From the NCBI GenBank assembly GCA_017481745.1, contig JAFUOV010000020.1, positions 1 to 46,217 on the forward strand: a stretch of 46,217 nt of DNA. Reading direction: 5' to 3'. Source of the DNA: Bacteroidaceae bacterium (GTDB lineage: Bacteria > Bacteroidota > Bacteroidia > Bacteroidales > Barnesiellaceae_A). Positions 16,706-25,171 of this stretch are shown one piece after another. Positions within the stretch are counted from its first letter, which is position 1, and every line of letters starts with the position of its first letter. The position numbers and the translations under genes are program-made. Below the pieces are notes generated by a model. It was not told the DNA's origin. It made no database searches and worked only from the letters and a program-made list of their open reading frames with translations.

Positions 16706-17254
16706 TTATCTTTCCATTTTAGCGATACGCTCCATACCAACTTTGATGGCAGCCTCGTTCATGGGGATGAGTTTGTGGTGACGCTCGGGAAGAGATTTCT
16801 TCAAGCCCAATACTACGCTGTCCATAGTAACCATGGGACGCAATTTGAGCAAGCCACCCATTACAATCATGTTGAAAGCTTTCGAGTTGTTCATCTCGGC
16901 AGCAATTTCAGTAGCGTTGATGCAATAGCACTCGATGTCGGTGCGAGTAGGAGGAGTAGTGATACCGTAGCTGTCGTAGATGAGGATACCACCGGGTTTC
17001 ACTTTCGACTCGAACTTATCGAGAGAGGGTTGGTTGAGTACGATAGCCACGTCGTATGCGTTGAGTACGGGCGAAGAGATGCGCTCGTCGCTCAAGATTA
17101 CTGTTACGTTGGCAGTACCACCACGTTGCTCGGGACCGTAGGCAGGCATCCAAGTTACCTCTTTGCCTTCCATAATACCCGAATAGGCCAAAATTTTACC
17201 CATTGAGAGGACGCCTTGTCCACCAAATCCGGCAATGATTATTTCGTGTGTCAT
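16706..17254 (-). CDS. korC: 2-oxoacid:acceptor oxidoreductase gamma subunit
   Basis: This 182-residue gamma subunit belongs to the POR/KOR/VOR family that oxidatively decarboxylates 2-oxoacids to acyl-CoA and reduces ferredoxin. Typical motifs are EIIIAGFGGQGVLSMGKILAY near the start, then WMPAYGPEQRGGTANV, VILSDERISSPV and KPGGILIYDSYGI. It is the last gene of the D-A-B-C run, 17 nt after the beta subunit, and is followed by a terminator. Motifs alone do not tell whether the substrate is 2-oxoglutarate, a branched-chain 2-oxoacid, or both. Bacteroidales homologues of the alpha subunit are usually labelled VorB. Confidence 0.9.
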   Translation of the reverse strand: MTHEIIIAGFGGQGVLSMGKILAYSGIMEGKEVTWMPAYGPEQRGGTANVTVILSDERISSPVLNAYDVAIVLNQPSLDKFESKVKPGGILIYDSYGITTPPTRTDIECYCINATEIAAEMNNSKAFNMIVMGGLLKLRPMVTMDSVVLGLKKSLPERHHKLIPMNEAAIKVGMERIAKMER

Positions 17255-17271
17255 AATAATAGTTTTAGCGG

Positions 17272-18033
17272 TTATTCATTTTTCAAGTCGCCCATGGGAT
17301 ACTCGGCGAACATATTCTCGGTCATCCATACGTTGGCTTTGTCGGGAGACATTTTCCAACCTGTGTTACAAGTAGATACGATTTCGATTACCGAAGTACC
17401 TTTCTTGTTCATTGAGTTTTCAAAACCTTGCATGATGGCTTTTTTACATTTGCGGATGGCAGCTGCAGTGTGCACACTTTGACGTGTTACGTAGCAAGTA
17501 CCTTTGAGCTTGGCAAGAAGCTCACCGATGTGCAAGGGATAACCGTTCAATTCGGGTTTACGACCGTAGGGGCAAGTAACAGTTACCATACCTTCGAGGG
17601 TAGTAGGTGCCATTTGACCACCTGTCATACCGTAGATACCGTTGTTGATGAAGATGATAGTAATGTTCTCACCACGGTTACAAGCGTGAACAGTCTCGGC
17701 AGTACCGATAGCGGCGAGGTCTCCGTCTCCTTGGTATGTAAAGACGAGCTTGTGGGGGTTGAGGCGTTTGGCTGCAGTAGCAACTGCTGGTGCACGACCG
17801 TGAGCTGCTTGAATCCAGTCAACATCTACATAATTGTATGCAAATACTGCACAACCTACGGGCGATACAGCGATGGTATTTTCCATCATACCCATTTCTT
17901 CGATAATCTCGGCAACGAGTTTGTGTACTACACCATGGCTACAACCGGGGCAGTAGTGCATTGTATTGTCATTGAGCAAGGTGGGCTTGCGATAGACGAG
18001 GTTTTCGGGTTTAATTATTTCGTTTACGTCCAT
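17272..18033 (-). CDS. korB: 2-oxoacid:acceptor oxidoreductase beta subunit, thiamine pyrophosphate-binding
   Basis: This 253-residue beta subunit binds thiamine pyrophosphate and, with the gamma and alpha subunits, carries out oxidative decarboxylation. The TPP motif is GDGDLAAIGTAETVHACNR...NNGIYGMTGGQ. CPGCSHG near the N-terminus gives cysteines typical of this subunit type, and GRAPAVATAAKRLNP matches the family. It lies 29 nt downstream of the alpha subunit and 17 nt upstream of gamma. The final segment SVIEIVSTCNTGWKMSP is also conserved in the family. Confidence 0.92.
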   Translation of the reverse strand: MDVNEIIKPENLVYRKPTLLNDNTMHYCPGCSHGVVHKLVAEIIEEMGMMENTIAVSPVGCAVFAYNYVDVDWIQAAHGRAPAVATAAKRLNPHKLVFTYQGDGDLAAIGTAETVHACNRGENITIIFINNGIYGMTGGQMAPTTLEGMVTVTCPYGRKPELNGYPLHIGELLAKLKGTCYVTRQSVHTAAAIRKCKKAIMQGFENSMNKKGTSVIEIVSTCNTGWKMSPDKANVWMTENMFAEYPMGDLKNE

Positions 18034-18062
18034 TTTCTTAAGGTTTTAAAGGTAATCACTGA

Positions 18063-19142
18063 TTACATGAGTTTTTCTTTAATAGCTGCAACTACTTCTT
18101 CGGGGCTGGGAACGATACCGCCAAGACGACCGAAGTGCTCTACGGGGAGGCTGCAATTTACAGCGAGTTTTACGTCGTCGATCATTTGACCGGCGTTTAT
18201 CTCGGCTACCAATACACCTTTCTTGCCCTTAGCATTCTCGGCAATAGCTTTTGTGGGGAAGGGCCACAAGGTGATAGGACGCAACAAACCGAGTTTGATG
18301 CCTTCTTCTTTGGCGAGGTCGATAGCCTTTTGGCATATACGAGCCATCGAACCGAAAGCTACCATCAAGTAGTCGGCGCCTTCGCAGTTGATTGCTTCGT
18401 AGCGTACTTCATTGGCTTCGATTTCGGCATATTTGGCTTGCAACTTGAGGTTGCGTTGTTCCATAACAACGGGGTCCATCTCAAGTGATGTGATTACGTT
18501 GCGAGGACGGTCGGGTGTACGACCTTGAGCTGCCCAAGGCTCTTGTTTGCGTATTTGCTCTTCGGTGCGACGCTCACGGAAGGGAGGCAATACAACCTTT
18601 TCCATCATTTGTCCGATAACACCGTCAGAGAGTATCATTGCGGGGTTGTGATATTTGAATGCGAGGTCGAAACCGAGGTTTACAAAGTCTGCCATCTCTT
18701 GTACCGATGCGGGTGCCAACACGATAAGACGATAGTCGCCATGACCACCACCTTTACATGTTTGATAGTAGTCGGCTTGGCTGGGTTGGATAGTACCAAG
18801 ACCGGGACCACCACGCATTACGTTGAGGATAAGACAGGGAAGCTCGGCTCCTGCGCAGTAAGATATACCTTCTTGTTTAAGACTGATACCGGGGCTTGAC
18901 GATGAGGTCATTACGGCTTTACCGCAACATGCACCACCATATACCATGTTGATAGCTGCCAACTCACTCTCGGCTTGCAATACTACCATACCGGTTGTTT
19001 CCCAAGGCTTTTCAGCCATCAATGTTTCCATTACCTCCGATTGGGGGGTGATAGGGTAACCGAAGTAGCCGTCTGCTCCGCTACGGATAGCTGCATGGGC
19101 GATAGCTTCGTTACCTTTCATCAATTTTACTTCTTCACTCAT
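18063..19142 (-). CDS. vorB: 2-oxoacid:acceptor oxidoreductase alpha subunit (VorB/KorA type)
   Basis: This 359-residue alpha subunit of the ferredoxin-dependent 2-oxoacid oxidoreductase has the pyrimidine-binding and transketolase-C-like domains. Motifs include GNEAIAHAAIRSGADGYFGYPITPQSEV, QAESELAAINMVYGGACCGKAVMTSSSSPG and NVMRGGPGLGTIQPSQADYYQ. The order, a separate small ferredoxin subunit followed by alpha, beta and gamma, is the four-subunit form. Bacteroidales homologues are commonly named 3-methyl-2-oxobutanoate dehydrogenase subunit VorB, hence the symbol, but substrate specificity is not proven. It works in the cytoplasm and could feed reduced ferredoxin to the Rnf complex encoded just upstream. 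Confidence 0.92.
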   Translation of the reverse strand: MSEEVKLMKGNEAIAHAAIRSGADGYFGYPITPQSEVMETLMAEKPWETTGMVVLQAESELAAINMVYGGACCGKAVMTSSSSPGISLKQEGISYCAGAELPCLILNVMRGGPGLGTIQPSQADYYQTCKGGGHGDYRLIVLAPASVQEMADFVNLGFDLAFKYHNPAMILSDGVIGQMMEKVVLPPFRERRTEEQIRKQEPWAAQGRTPDRPRNVITSLEMDPVVMEQRNLKLQAKYAEIEANEVRYEAINCEGADYLMVAFGSMARICQKAIDLAKEEGIKLGLLRPITLWPFPTKAIAENAKGKKGVLVAEINAGQMIDDVKLAVNCSLPVEHFGRLGGIVPSPEEVVAAIKEKLM

Positions 19143-19197
19143 GAGTATGTGTTTTTCTTTGTTGTTCGTTACTCTCTATATGCTTGCGCAATATAGC

Positions 19198-19425
19198 TTA
19201 AAGTTTCACTTTATATACCTCGATACATCCGTCGGGACATACAATACCGCAACTTGCACATCCGATGCAGTTGTCAGGGTTTGCCATATAGGCATAATTG
19301 TAGCCTTTTTGATTTACTTTTTGAGGTTGTAGCGCCAATACGTCCGAAGGACACGCTACTACGCACAAGTTGCAGCCTTTGCAACGTTCGGCGTTCACGG
19401 TAATAGCTCCTTTGATTTTTGCCAT
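19198..19425 (-). CDS. korD: 2-oxoacid:acceptor oxidoreductase delta subunit, two-cluster ferredoxin
   Basis: This 75-residue protein has two complete [4Fe-4S] motifs (CKGCNLCVVACP and CIGCASCGIVCP), the standard small delta subunit that passes electrons from the catalytic subunits to ferredoxin. It is the first gene of the cluster, 55 nt before the alpha subunit. Its upstream region (19426-19621) separates it from rnfA. It holds a short palindrome at 19442-19465 and a near-consensus minus-strand -7 box (TATCTTTA, 19577-19584), so the kor genes may have their own promoter rather than depend on rnf transcription. Confidence 0.92.
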   Translation of the reverse strand: MAKIKGAITVNAERCKGCNLCVVACPSDVLALQPQKVNQKGYNYAYMANPDNCIGCASCGIVCPDGCIEVYKVKL

Positions 19426-19441
19426 AGCTTAGGTATTAATA

Positions 19442-19465
19442 ATTGTAAACTTATCGCTTTACAAT
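19442..19465. promoter_or_regulatory. Short palindrome in the korD leader
   Basis: Two perfect 8-bp arms (19442-19449 and 19458-19465, ATTGTAAA/TTTACAAT) flank an 8-nt spacer, 17 nt before the korD start. It could be an operator or an RNA hairpin. There is no T tract to make it a convincing terminator for rnfA. Confidence 0.4.
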
Positions 19466-19621
19466 CACAAGTGCCTGATGATTAAGGTATTGTAATTGTG
19501 TGTTTTTCTTTCTTGTTGTAAGTGGCTTGATTTCAAATAGTTGCTATTTATTGCCGTCGCCACTACAATTCGGTCGTAAAGATAAGAAAAGTTTTTTATC
19601 TATATGTTGTATTATTATAAA

Positions 19622-20203
19622 TTAACAGATTTTAATGCCCGAGAAACCCATAAAAGCCAAGGCTAACAGTCCGGCGGTGATGAGGGCAATGGGTATTCCG
19701 CGCATTGCTTTGGGTACTTCGCTCAAGGTGAGTTGCTCACGAATACCTGCAAAGATGGTGAGGGCAAGGGTAAATCCGATGGCGGTCGATACGGCATATA
19801 CTACCGACTCGACGAGGCTGAAGTCCTTTTGTATCACCAAGATAGCTACACCGAGTATGGCGCAGTTGGTGGTGATGAGTGGCAAGAATACGCCCAATGC
19901 CTGATAGAGTGCGGGCGATACTTTCTTGAGTACAATCTCAAGCATCTGCACAAGTGCGGCTATAACGAGTATAAATACGATGGTCTGCATGTAGCCGAGT
20001 TGGAAGGGCTCGAGCAGATATTCTTGCAACAAGTAGGTAACAATGGTAGAGAGCAGCATGACAAAGGTTACTGCTGCACCCATACCCAGTGCCGAGTCGA
20101 TCTTTTTTGACACTCCGAGGAACGGGCATATACCGAGGAATTGCGACAATATGATATTGTTGACAAATACTGCTGTGATGAATATGGATATATATGTAAG
20201 CAT
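19622..20203 (-). CDS. rnfA: Rnf complex membrane subunit A
   Basis: This 193-residue integral membrane subunit of the ion-translocating ferredoxin:NAD+ oxidoreductase has six predicted helices. The conserved cysteine segments ILSQFLGICPFLGVSKK and LPLITTNCAILGVAIL supply, with RnfE, the ligands of the membrane [2Fe-2S] cluster. It is the last gene of rnfBCDGEA and starts 2 nt after rnfE ends. It has inverted topology relative to RnfE and forms a pseudo-symmetric pair with it. NqrE is the close relative, but the gene order and RnfB identify the complex as Rnf. Confidence 0.94.
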   Translation of the reverse strand: MLTYISIFITAVFVNNIILSQFLGICPFLGVSKKIDSALGMGAAVTFVMLLSTIVTYLLQEYLLEPFQLGYMQTIVFILVIAALVQMLEIVLKKVSPALYQALGVFLPLITTNCAILGVAILVIQKDFSLVESVVYAVSTAIGFTLALTIFAGIREQLTLSEVPKAMRGIPIALITAGLLALAFMGFSGIKIC

Positions 20204-20205
20204 CG

Positions 20206-20790
20206 TTATTTGGTTTTAAGTTTATTGACAAAGGCTATGAGTAGACCGAGTGCGATGAAGGCTCCCGGAGCAAGTACAAAAGCCAAGGCTCCGTATTCCT
20301 CAGGGAATATGGTGAGGTTGAATATCTTGCCTGTTCCCAGCAATTCGCGCACACCGCCCAGCAGTGTGAGTGCGAGGGTAAAGCCCAAGCCTATGCCTAT
20401 GCCGTCGAGTAGCGAGTCGAATGGATTGTGCTTGGCTGCAAATGCCTCGGCACGACCGAGTATGATGCAGTTTACTACGATAAGGGGTATAAAGAGTCCG
20501 AGGCTTTTATACAACTCGGGCAGGTAGGCTTGCATACATAGTTGCAGTACGGTAACAAAGGCTGCTATGATGACAACAAACGAGGGGATGCGCACCTTGT
20601 CGGGTATTACATCTTTTACTGCCGATATTACGACGTTGCTGCACATCAGCACAAACATGGTGGCAAGTCCCATACTCATACCATTAATGGCTGATGATGT
20701 TGTGCCCAGCGTGGGGCACATGCCCAATAGCAATACGAATGTGGGATTTTCGGTAATGATACCGTTGAGTATTATCTTGAGTTTATTCAT
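20206..20790 (-). CDS. rnfE: Rnf complex membrane subunit E
   Basis: This 194-residue integral membrane partner of RnfA carries LLLGMCPTLGTTSSAINGMSMG and FIPLIVVNCIILGRAEAFA, the two cysteine-bearing segments that complete the membrane [2Fe-2S] site. The glycine-rich LLGGVRELLGTGK near the end is typical of RnfE/NqrD. It overlaps the end of rnfG by 8 nt and precedes rnfA by 2 nt, so the three are tightly coupled. Confidence 0.94.
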   Translation of the reverse strand: MNKLKIILNGIITENPTFVLLLGMCPTLGTTSSAINGMSMGLATMFVLMCSNVVISAVKDVIPDKVRIPSFVVIIAAFVTVLQLCMQAYLPELYKSLGLFIPLIVVNCIILGRAEAFAAKHNPFDSLLDGIGIGLGFTLALTLLGGVRELLGTGKIFNLTIFPEEYGALAFVLAPGAFIALGLLIAFVNKLKTK

Positions 20791-21481
20791 TTGTTACCTC
20801 CTCTCCGTTATTGTTGTTGATTGTACTGCCCGATACGGCATCGGTTTGCGTGGTACTTCCTGATATAGCATCGGTTTGCGTGCTACTGCCCGACACTGCA
20901 TCGACCGACTCTTGCATATAGGCGGCGTATGCGGTTTTGATGGCTTGCAGGAAGGCTCGCGATGTTATGGTCGATGCTGTAATGGCATCTATCTCGCCGC
21001 CATCTTTGGTTACACTCATATCGGTGTTTGCCGGGTTCTTGCCAAGGATGCTTTGGCGGTTCTTGTCGGTGCGGAACCACTGTTCCATCTTTGCTCCCAA
21101 TCCGGGTGTTTCGCCATGGCTCAATACGCGATATTCGCGTATCGTTCCGTCTTTTTCAAATCCTACCATCACGACTATCTCGCCGTTAAATCCGCTTTTG
21201 GTGGGGGCTTTGACGGCTGCTCCTGTGGCTACTCCTCCCAGCTTGGCGGGGTAGACTACAATCTCAAGACCATTTGATATTATGGTGTCGCTCTCGGCGA
21301 TAGGATTGTTGTCAAATTGGGGCGCAACTTCTCGTATAGCCTCTTCTTGCGCCTTGGCATTAGCAAGGGCTATAGGCTCGGCGGTGAGTTGATATACACT
21401 GCCCAATATGGCACCTACCAGCGCGGTGATGAGGGTAAGTACCACAATCATATTTAATAGTGTCGATTTTATTTTAGCCAT
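20783..21481 (-). CDS. rnfG: Rnf complex flavoprotein subunit G with a repeat tail
   Basis: This 232-residue subunit has one N-terminal membrane anchor (LLNMIVVLTLITALVGAILGSVY) and an extracytoplasmic FMN-binding domain. FMN is attached by ApbE to a threonine in an SGAT-like motif. Here it reads DAITASTITSRA, and T171 is the expected acceptor, so G and A of the canonical motif are replaced by A and S. GETPGLGAKMEQWF is the other family landmark. The last ~40 residues are unusual: three tandem DA[VI]SGS[ST]T units (from residues 194, 204 and 214) followed by an acidic Asn-rich end. The gene overlaps rnfD and rnfE by 8 nt each. Confidence 0.93.
   Translation of the reverse strand: MAKIKSTLLNMIVVLTLITALVGAILGSVYQLTAEPIALANAKAQEEAIREVAPQFDNNPIAESDTIISNGLEIVVYPAKLGGVATGAAVKAPTKSGFNGEIVVMVGFEKDGTIREYRVLSHGETPGLGAKMEQWFRTDKNRQSILGKNPANTDMSVTKDGGEIDAITASTITSRAFLQAIKTAYAAYMQESVDAVSGSSTQTDAISGSTTQTDAVSGSTINNNNGEEVTNE
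20825..20903 (-). repeat. 30-bp tandem repeat encoding the RnfG tail
   Basis: Two full 30-bp units (20825-20854 and 20855-20884) and a 19-bp partial unit (20885-20903) repeat in frame. Each full unit encodes ten residues on the DA[VI]SGSTTQT pattern. The units differ at several bases, so the array is not freshly duplicated. Confidence 0.85.
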
Positions 21482-22454
21482 GTTTCACTACCTCCCCAAA
21501 TCGTTTTGGTTTCATATAATTGTTTATTAGCGGAGTTACGCCGTTCATTATGAAGATGGCAAATGACATACCCTCGGGATATGCACCCCACAAACGTATC
21601 ACTATGGTGATGATGCCTATCATGACACCATATAGCAGCATGCCGCCTCGTGTCGTGGGCGAGGTTACGTAGTCGGTCGCCATAAAGATAGCTCCCAGGA
21701 GCAGACCGCCCGAGAATACTTGCAACTCGGCAAATATCAAGGCAAACTCCAATCCTTTCTCGATACTGATGAAGAACGAGAACAAGAATACCGTAGCAAT
21801 GATAGATACGGGTATATGCCATGTGATGATGCGGCGCCACAGCATATAGGCAAAACCTATAAGCAGCGCAATAGCACTTACCTCGCCAAAGCTACCACCG
21901 GCGTTACCCACGAGCATCTCCATAACGTCTATACTGATAATATCCTCGACATTACCATACTTGAGCACGTTGAGGGTTGTTGCTCCGGTCTCGGCATCCA
22001 AGCCCATGGGTAGGTTGGATGGGCGGGGCCATGTGGTCATCTGTTGTGGGAATGATATGAGCAGGAATATACGTCCTGCCAATGCGGGGTTGAAGATGTT
22101 ACTGCCCAATCCGCCAAAAGCCATTTTGCCTATGCCTATGGCAAACAAAGCACCTATCACTACAATCCACAATGGAAGATTGGAGGGTAGGTTGAAGGCA
22201 AGCAGTACGCCGGTCAGTATTGCCGAGCCGTTGGCTATGGTGGGTTGTCCTTTCAGCAAGTACTTCTGTATGAGATATTCAAATATTACGCACGATAATA
22301 CCGATGTGGCTGTTACCAACAAAGCTCCAAGACCGAAAAAGTAGAGCGAAACAATAAAAGCCGGTATCAGGGCAATCAATACGCCATACATGCACTGTGC
22401 GGTGGATAGTCCGCTGTGTACATGGGGCGATGGTGAAACAACAAGTTTATTCAT
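21474..22454 (-). CDS. rnfD: Rnf complex membrane flavoprotein subunit D
   Basis: This 326-residue polytopic membrane subunit carries covalent FMN. The flavinylation motif is ETGATTL, with T159 as the expected acceptor. SPSPHVHSGLS at the N-terminus and LGGLGSNIFNPALAGRIFLLISFPQQMTTWP before the FMN site are standard. The helices after it include GALLGAIFMATDYVTSPTT-type segments, seen here as GGLLLGAIFMATDYVTSPTT. It passes electrons across the membrane towards RnfG. It lies 26 nt after rnfC and overlaps rnfG by 8 nt. Confidence 0.95.
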   Translation of the reverse strand: MNKLVVSPSPHVHSGLSTAQCMYGVLIALIPAFIVSLYFFGLGALLVTATSVLSCVIFEYLIQKYLLKGQPTIANGSAILTGVLLAFNLPSNLPLWIVVIGALFAIGIGKMAFGGLGSNIFNPALAGRIFLLISFPQQMTTWPRPSNLPMGLDAETGATTLNVLKYGNVEDIISIDVMEMLVGNAGGSFGEVSAIALLIGFAYMLWRRIITWHIPVSIIATVFLFSFFISIEKGLEFALIFAELQVFSGGLLLGAIFMATDYVTSPTTRGGMLLYGVMIGIITIVIRLWGAYPEGMSFAIFIMNGVTPLINNYMKPKRFGEVVKHG

Positions 22455-22480
22455 AATCTCTTATGTTGTGGTGTGAATTT

Positions 22481-23821
22481 TTATTTTTTATCGTTGGCAT
22501 TTCTTGCGCGCATGATAGCCATTACCTTGCCTTTTCCGTGGCGTATGTAGTCGAGTAGCGGACGGTTGGCGGGGCATGAGAATGAGCAGCAACCACACTC
22601 GATACAGTCGTATATGTGGTGGCTCTCGGCTACATCATAATTGCCCATGGCAACGACCTTCGAGAGCAAGTATGGCTCGAGTCCCATGGGGCATGCTGCC
22701 ACACACTTGGCACAGCGAATGCAGGGCGATGCATCGGGGCGATGCGCCTCGTCGTCGGTGAGGATAAGGATACCCGATGTACCCTTGCCGGTGGGTGCTT
22801 CGATGTTGGCTGTGGCTCTACCCATCATAGGTCCGCCAAGAACTATCTTGCCGGTATCTTCGGGCAGACCTCCGGCGGCTTCGATCAAGAGTGAGAGGGA
22901 AGCACCTATGCGCGACAAGAAGTTGCCGGGATTTTGTAGCGACTTGCCGGTAACGGTTACTACGCGCTCTATGAGGGGCTTATTCTTCTGCACTGCCTCA
23001 TAAACGGCATACGCTGTTGCGACATTTTGCACTACTGCACCGGTCGATACGGGCAGTGCGCCGCTGGCAACTTGTCGATTGATAATGGCATCAATGAGTT
23101 GTTTCTCACCACCTTGCGGGTATTTGCATTGTAGCGGTACAATCTCTATGCCTTGGTGTTCAAGGCTCTTCTCTTTCAACAAGTCTATTGCATCGGGTTT
23201 ATTAATCTCTATACCTATGTAGGCTTTTGTTACGTGTATAGCCTTCATCAGTATTTCAACGCCCACCATAATCTCGTCGGCTTTCTCGAGCATCAGAGCA
23301 TGGTCGTTGGTGAGGTAGGGCTCGCACTCTACGGCGTTTATTATCAATACCTCGGGTTTCATATTGGGCGGAGGCATGAGCTTTACTTGTGTTGGGAATG
23401 TAGCACCACCGATACCTACAATGCCCATTTGGGCTATTTTGTCGATAATCGCTTTGGCATCGAGGTTGCACTCTTTTACAAGCGTATTGCTGCGGTCTAT
23501 GCTATCTTCCCATTCATCGCCTTCTACATTTATATATATAGCGGGCTTGGCATATCCGCTGCCATCTACAACACTATCAATCTTGCTCACTACACCCGAT
23601 ACGGGAGAGTGTATGTTGGCAGACACAAAGCCATTGGCTTGGGCAAGCAATGTACCCACCTTTACGTGCGCACCTTTCTCTACCACGCATTGTGCCGGTG
23701 CACCAATGTGTTGCGATAGCAGTATGATGGCTTGTTGTGGCAGTGGGGCTGTTGTAATGTGATAGCCTGCTGTCAGTTTGTTTTCGTGGGGATGAACTCC
23801 TCCTATTTTGAATGTTTTCAT
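22481..23821 (-). CDS. rnfC: Rnf complex subunit C, NADH/FMN site
   Basis: This 446-residue peripheral cytoplasmic subunit holds the NAD(H)- and FMN-binding domain and two [4Fe-4S] clusters. The start MKTFKIGGVHPHENK is typical. VGIGGATFPTQVKL and VECEPYLTNDHALMLE mark the flavin/NADH domain related to NuoF. The cluster motifs near the end are CIRCAKCVAACPMGLEP and CIECGCCSFSCPANRPL. It accepts electrons from RnfB or delivers them to NAD+. It starts 15 nt after rnfB. Confidence 0.96.
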   Translation of the reverse strand: MKTFKIGGVHPHENKLTAGYHITTAPLPQQAIILLSQHIGAPAQCVVEKGAHVKVGTLLAQANGFVSANIHSPVSGVVSKIDSVVDGSGYAKPAIYINVEGDEWEDSIDRSNTLVKECNLDAKAIIDKIAQMGIVGIGGATFPTQVKLMPPPNMKPEVLIINAVECEPYLTNDHALMLEKADEIMVGVEILMKAIHVTKAYIGIEINKPDAIDLLKEKSLEHQGIEIVPLQCKYPQGGEKQLIDAIINRQVASGALPVSTGAVVQNVATAYAVYEAVQKNKPLIERVVTVTGKSLQNPGNFLSRIGASLSLLIEAAGGLPEDTGKIVLGGPMMGRATANIEAPTGKGTSGILILTDDEAHRPDASPCIRCAKCVAACPMGLEPYLLSKVVAMGNYDVAESHHIYDCIECGCCSFSCPANRPLLDYIRHGKGKVMAIMRARNANDKK

Positions 23822-23836
23822 ACTTCGATAATAGAC

Positions 23837-24721
23837 TTATTTGTTACTCTCCTCGGGTGTGGGTGTAGTAGCCGGCTCGGTAGCGGCAGGTGTTGTTACC
23901 TTCTTGGGTGGAAAGTTTACAGCAAGTATTGCTCCGGTAGGACACACATCGACACATTTTCTACACATCTTGCACTTGTCGCTATCTATGTAAGATAGGT
24001 TGTTGCTGATGGTAATAGCGTCGAACGAGCACTCTTTGGCGCACTTGCTACAGCCTATACAAGCTGTGTTGCAAGCTTTACGAGCTACGCCGCCTTTCTC
24101 TTTGTTCATGCAAGCAACATAAACGCCACGACCTTTTACGCCTTTCTTGCGTACCTCGATAATGTTGCGAGGACATGCGCGTGCACAAGCTCCACAGCCA
24201 CCGCATTTGTCAATATCTACAACGGGCAGTTGGGTTTTAGGGTCTATCGTGATAGCACCGAGGCTGCATACCGACACGCAATCGCCACAACCCAAGCAGC
24301 CATAGGCACAACCTGTATTGCCGGCGTATAGGGTGTGAGCAATGGCACAACTGCTTGCTCCCTCATAAATGTTGGTGCGAGGACGATTGTCGCACGAACC
24401 GTTGCAACGCACCACAGCTACGCGAGGTGCAGCTTCAACAGCCTCCATGCCTAATATGCCGGCTATCTGTTTCATAACGGCATTGCCTCCTACGGGGCAT
24501 AACATACCTTCGAGTGATGTGGCTTTGATGCACGACTCGGCAAAGTTGCGACAACCTGCTTTACCACAGCCGCCGCAATTGGCGCCGGGCAAGAGGCTTT
24601 CCACTTGGTCTATGCGAGGGTCTTCCTCTACCTTAAACCGTTGCGCAATGGCATATAATATCAGGGCTGCAATAGCACCGATAACGGCAAGTGTGATGAT
24701 GGAGAGTGTGATAATATTCAT
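23837..24721 (-). CDS. rnfB: Rnf complex ferredoxin subunit B
   Basis: This 294-residue subunit is anchored by one N-terminal helix and receives electrons from ferredoxin. The N-terminal cluster motif is GANCGGCGKAGCRNF...MLCPVGG. It is followed by four ferredoxin-type motifs: CLGCGDCVSVCS, CGGCGACARACP, CIGCSKCAKECS and CKMCRKCVDVCP. The tail after the last motif is Pro/Thr-rich (TPAATEPATTPTPEESNK), as in other Bacteroidales. It is the first structural rnf gene, 15 nt downstream of rseC. The long multi-cluster form is the one typical of Bacteroidetes and clostridia. Confidence 0.96.
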   Translation of the reverse strand: MNIITLSIITLAVIGAIAALILYAIAQRFKVEEDPRIDQVESLLPGANCGGCGKAGCRNFAESCIKATSLEGMLCPVGGNAVMKQIAGILGMEAVEAAPRVAVVRCNGSCDNRPRTNIYEGASSCAIAHTLYAGNTGCAYGCLGCGDCVSVCSLGAITIDPKTQLPVVDIDKCGGCGACARACPRNIIEVRKKGVKGRGVYVACMNKEKGGVARKACNTACIGCSKCAKECSFDAITISNNLSYIDSDKCKMCRKCVDVCPTGAILAVNFPPKKVTTPAATEPATTPTPEESNK

Positions 24722-24736
24722 ATATTCAGTGTTTTA

Positions 24737-25156
24737 TTATCGTTTCTGTTTGATGTAAAAGACAAATTCTCGTTGTATTTTCCCGCGAAAACATGCCAAT
24801 GTTATGTAGTATGGCACGAGTATCGCCAAGGCTGCTATACCGCCGGTCAGTTCGTTTTGTGCATGGTGCGAAACGACAAGTAGGGTGAGTAGCGAGATAA
24901 TAAGTGGCATAACAACCGACAGCATCAGGGCTTTGTATCCCAACGTAGTGCGACCATATACAACAACATTGTCGCCGATGTGTAGTGTACCGCTTGTCGA
25001 GTATGCCTCGATAATCTTTTCTTTGCTCTCGGCAGCAGTACATAGTGCTGCGGCATGACAAGTAGCGCAAGCCGACCGTTGCTCTATCTTCACCGCGTAT
25101 TTGTCGTCGGCTACTTGCGATACGATGATGCCATCATGTTCTATATATTTACTCAT
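24737..25156 (-). CDS. RseC/RsxC-like (SoxR-reducing / MucC family) protein
   Basis: This 139-residue small membrane protein of the RseC/MucC family regularly precedes rnf in Bacteroidales. The N-terminal part (IEHDGIIVSQVADDKYAVKIEQRSACATCHAAALC) has the conserved cysteines CxxCxxxxxC. Two adjacent hydrophobic helices follow (LSVVMPLIISLLTLLVV and GIAALAILVPYYITLACF). In Rnf/Rsx systems it is thought to help reduce or assemble redox proteins, but the exact role is not settled. It is placed 15 nt after the solute-binding protein gene and 15 nt before rnfB. Confidence 0.85.
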   Translation of the reverse strand: MSKYIEHDGIIVSQVADDKYAVKIEQRSACATCHAAALCTAAESKEKIIEAYSTSGTLHIGDNVVVYGRTTLGYKALMLSVVMPLIISLLTLLVVSHHAQNELTGGIAALAILVPYYITLACFRGKIQREFVFYIKQKR

Positions 25157-25171
25157 TTTCTTGTATTGGAG

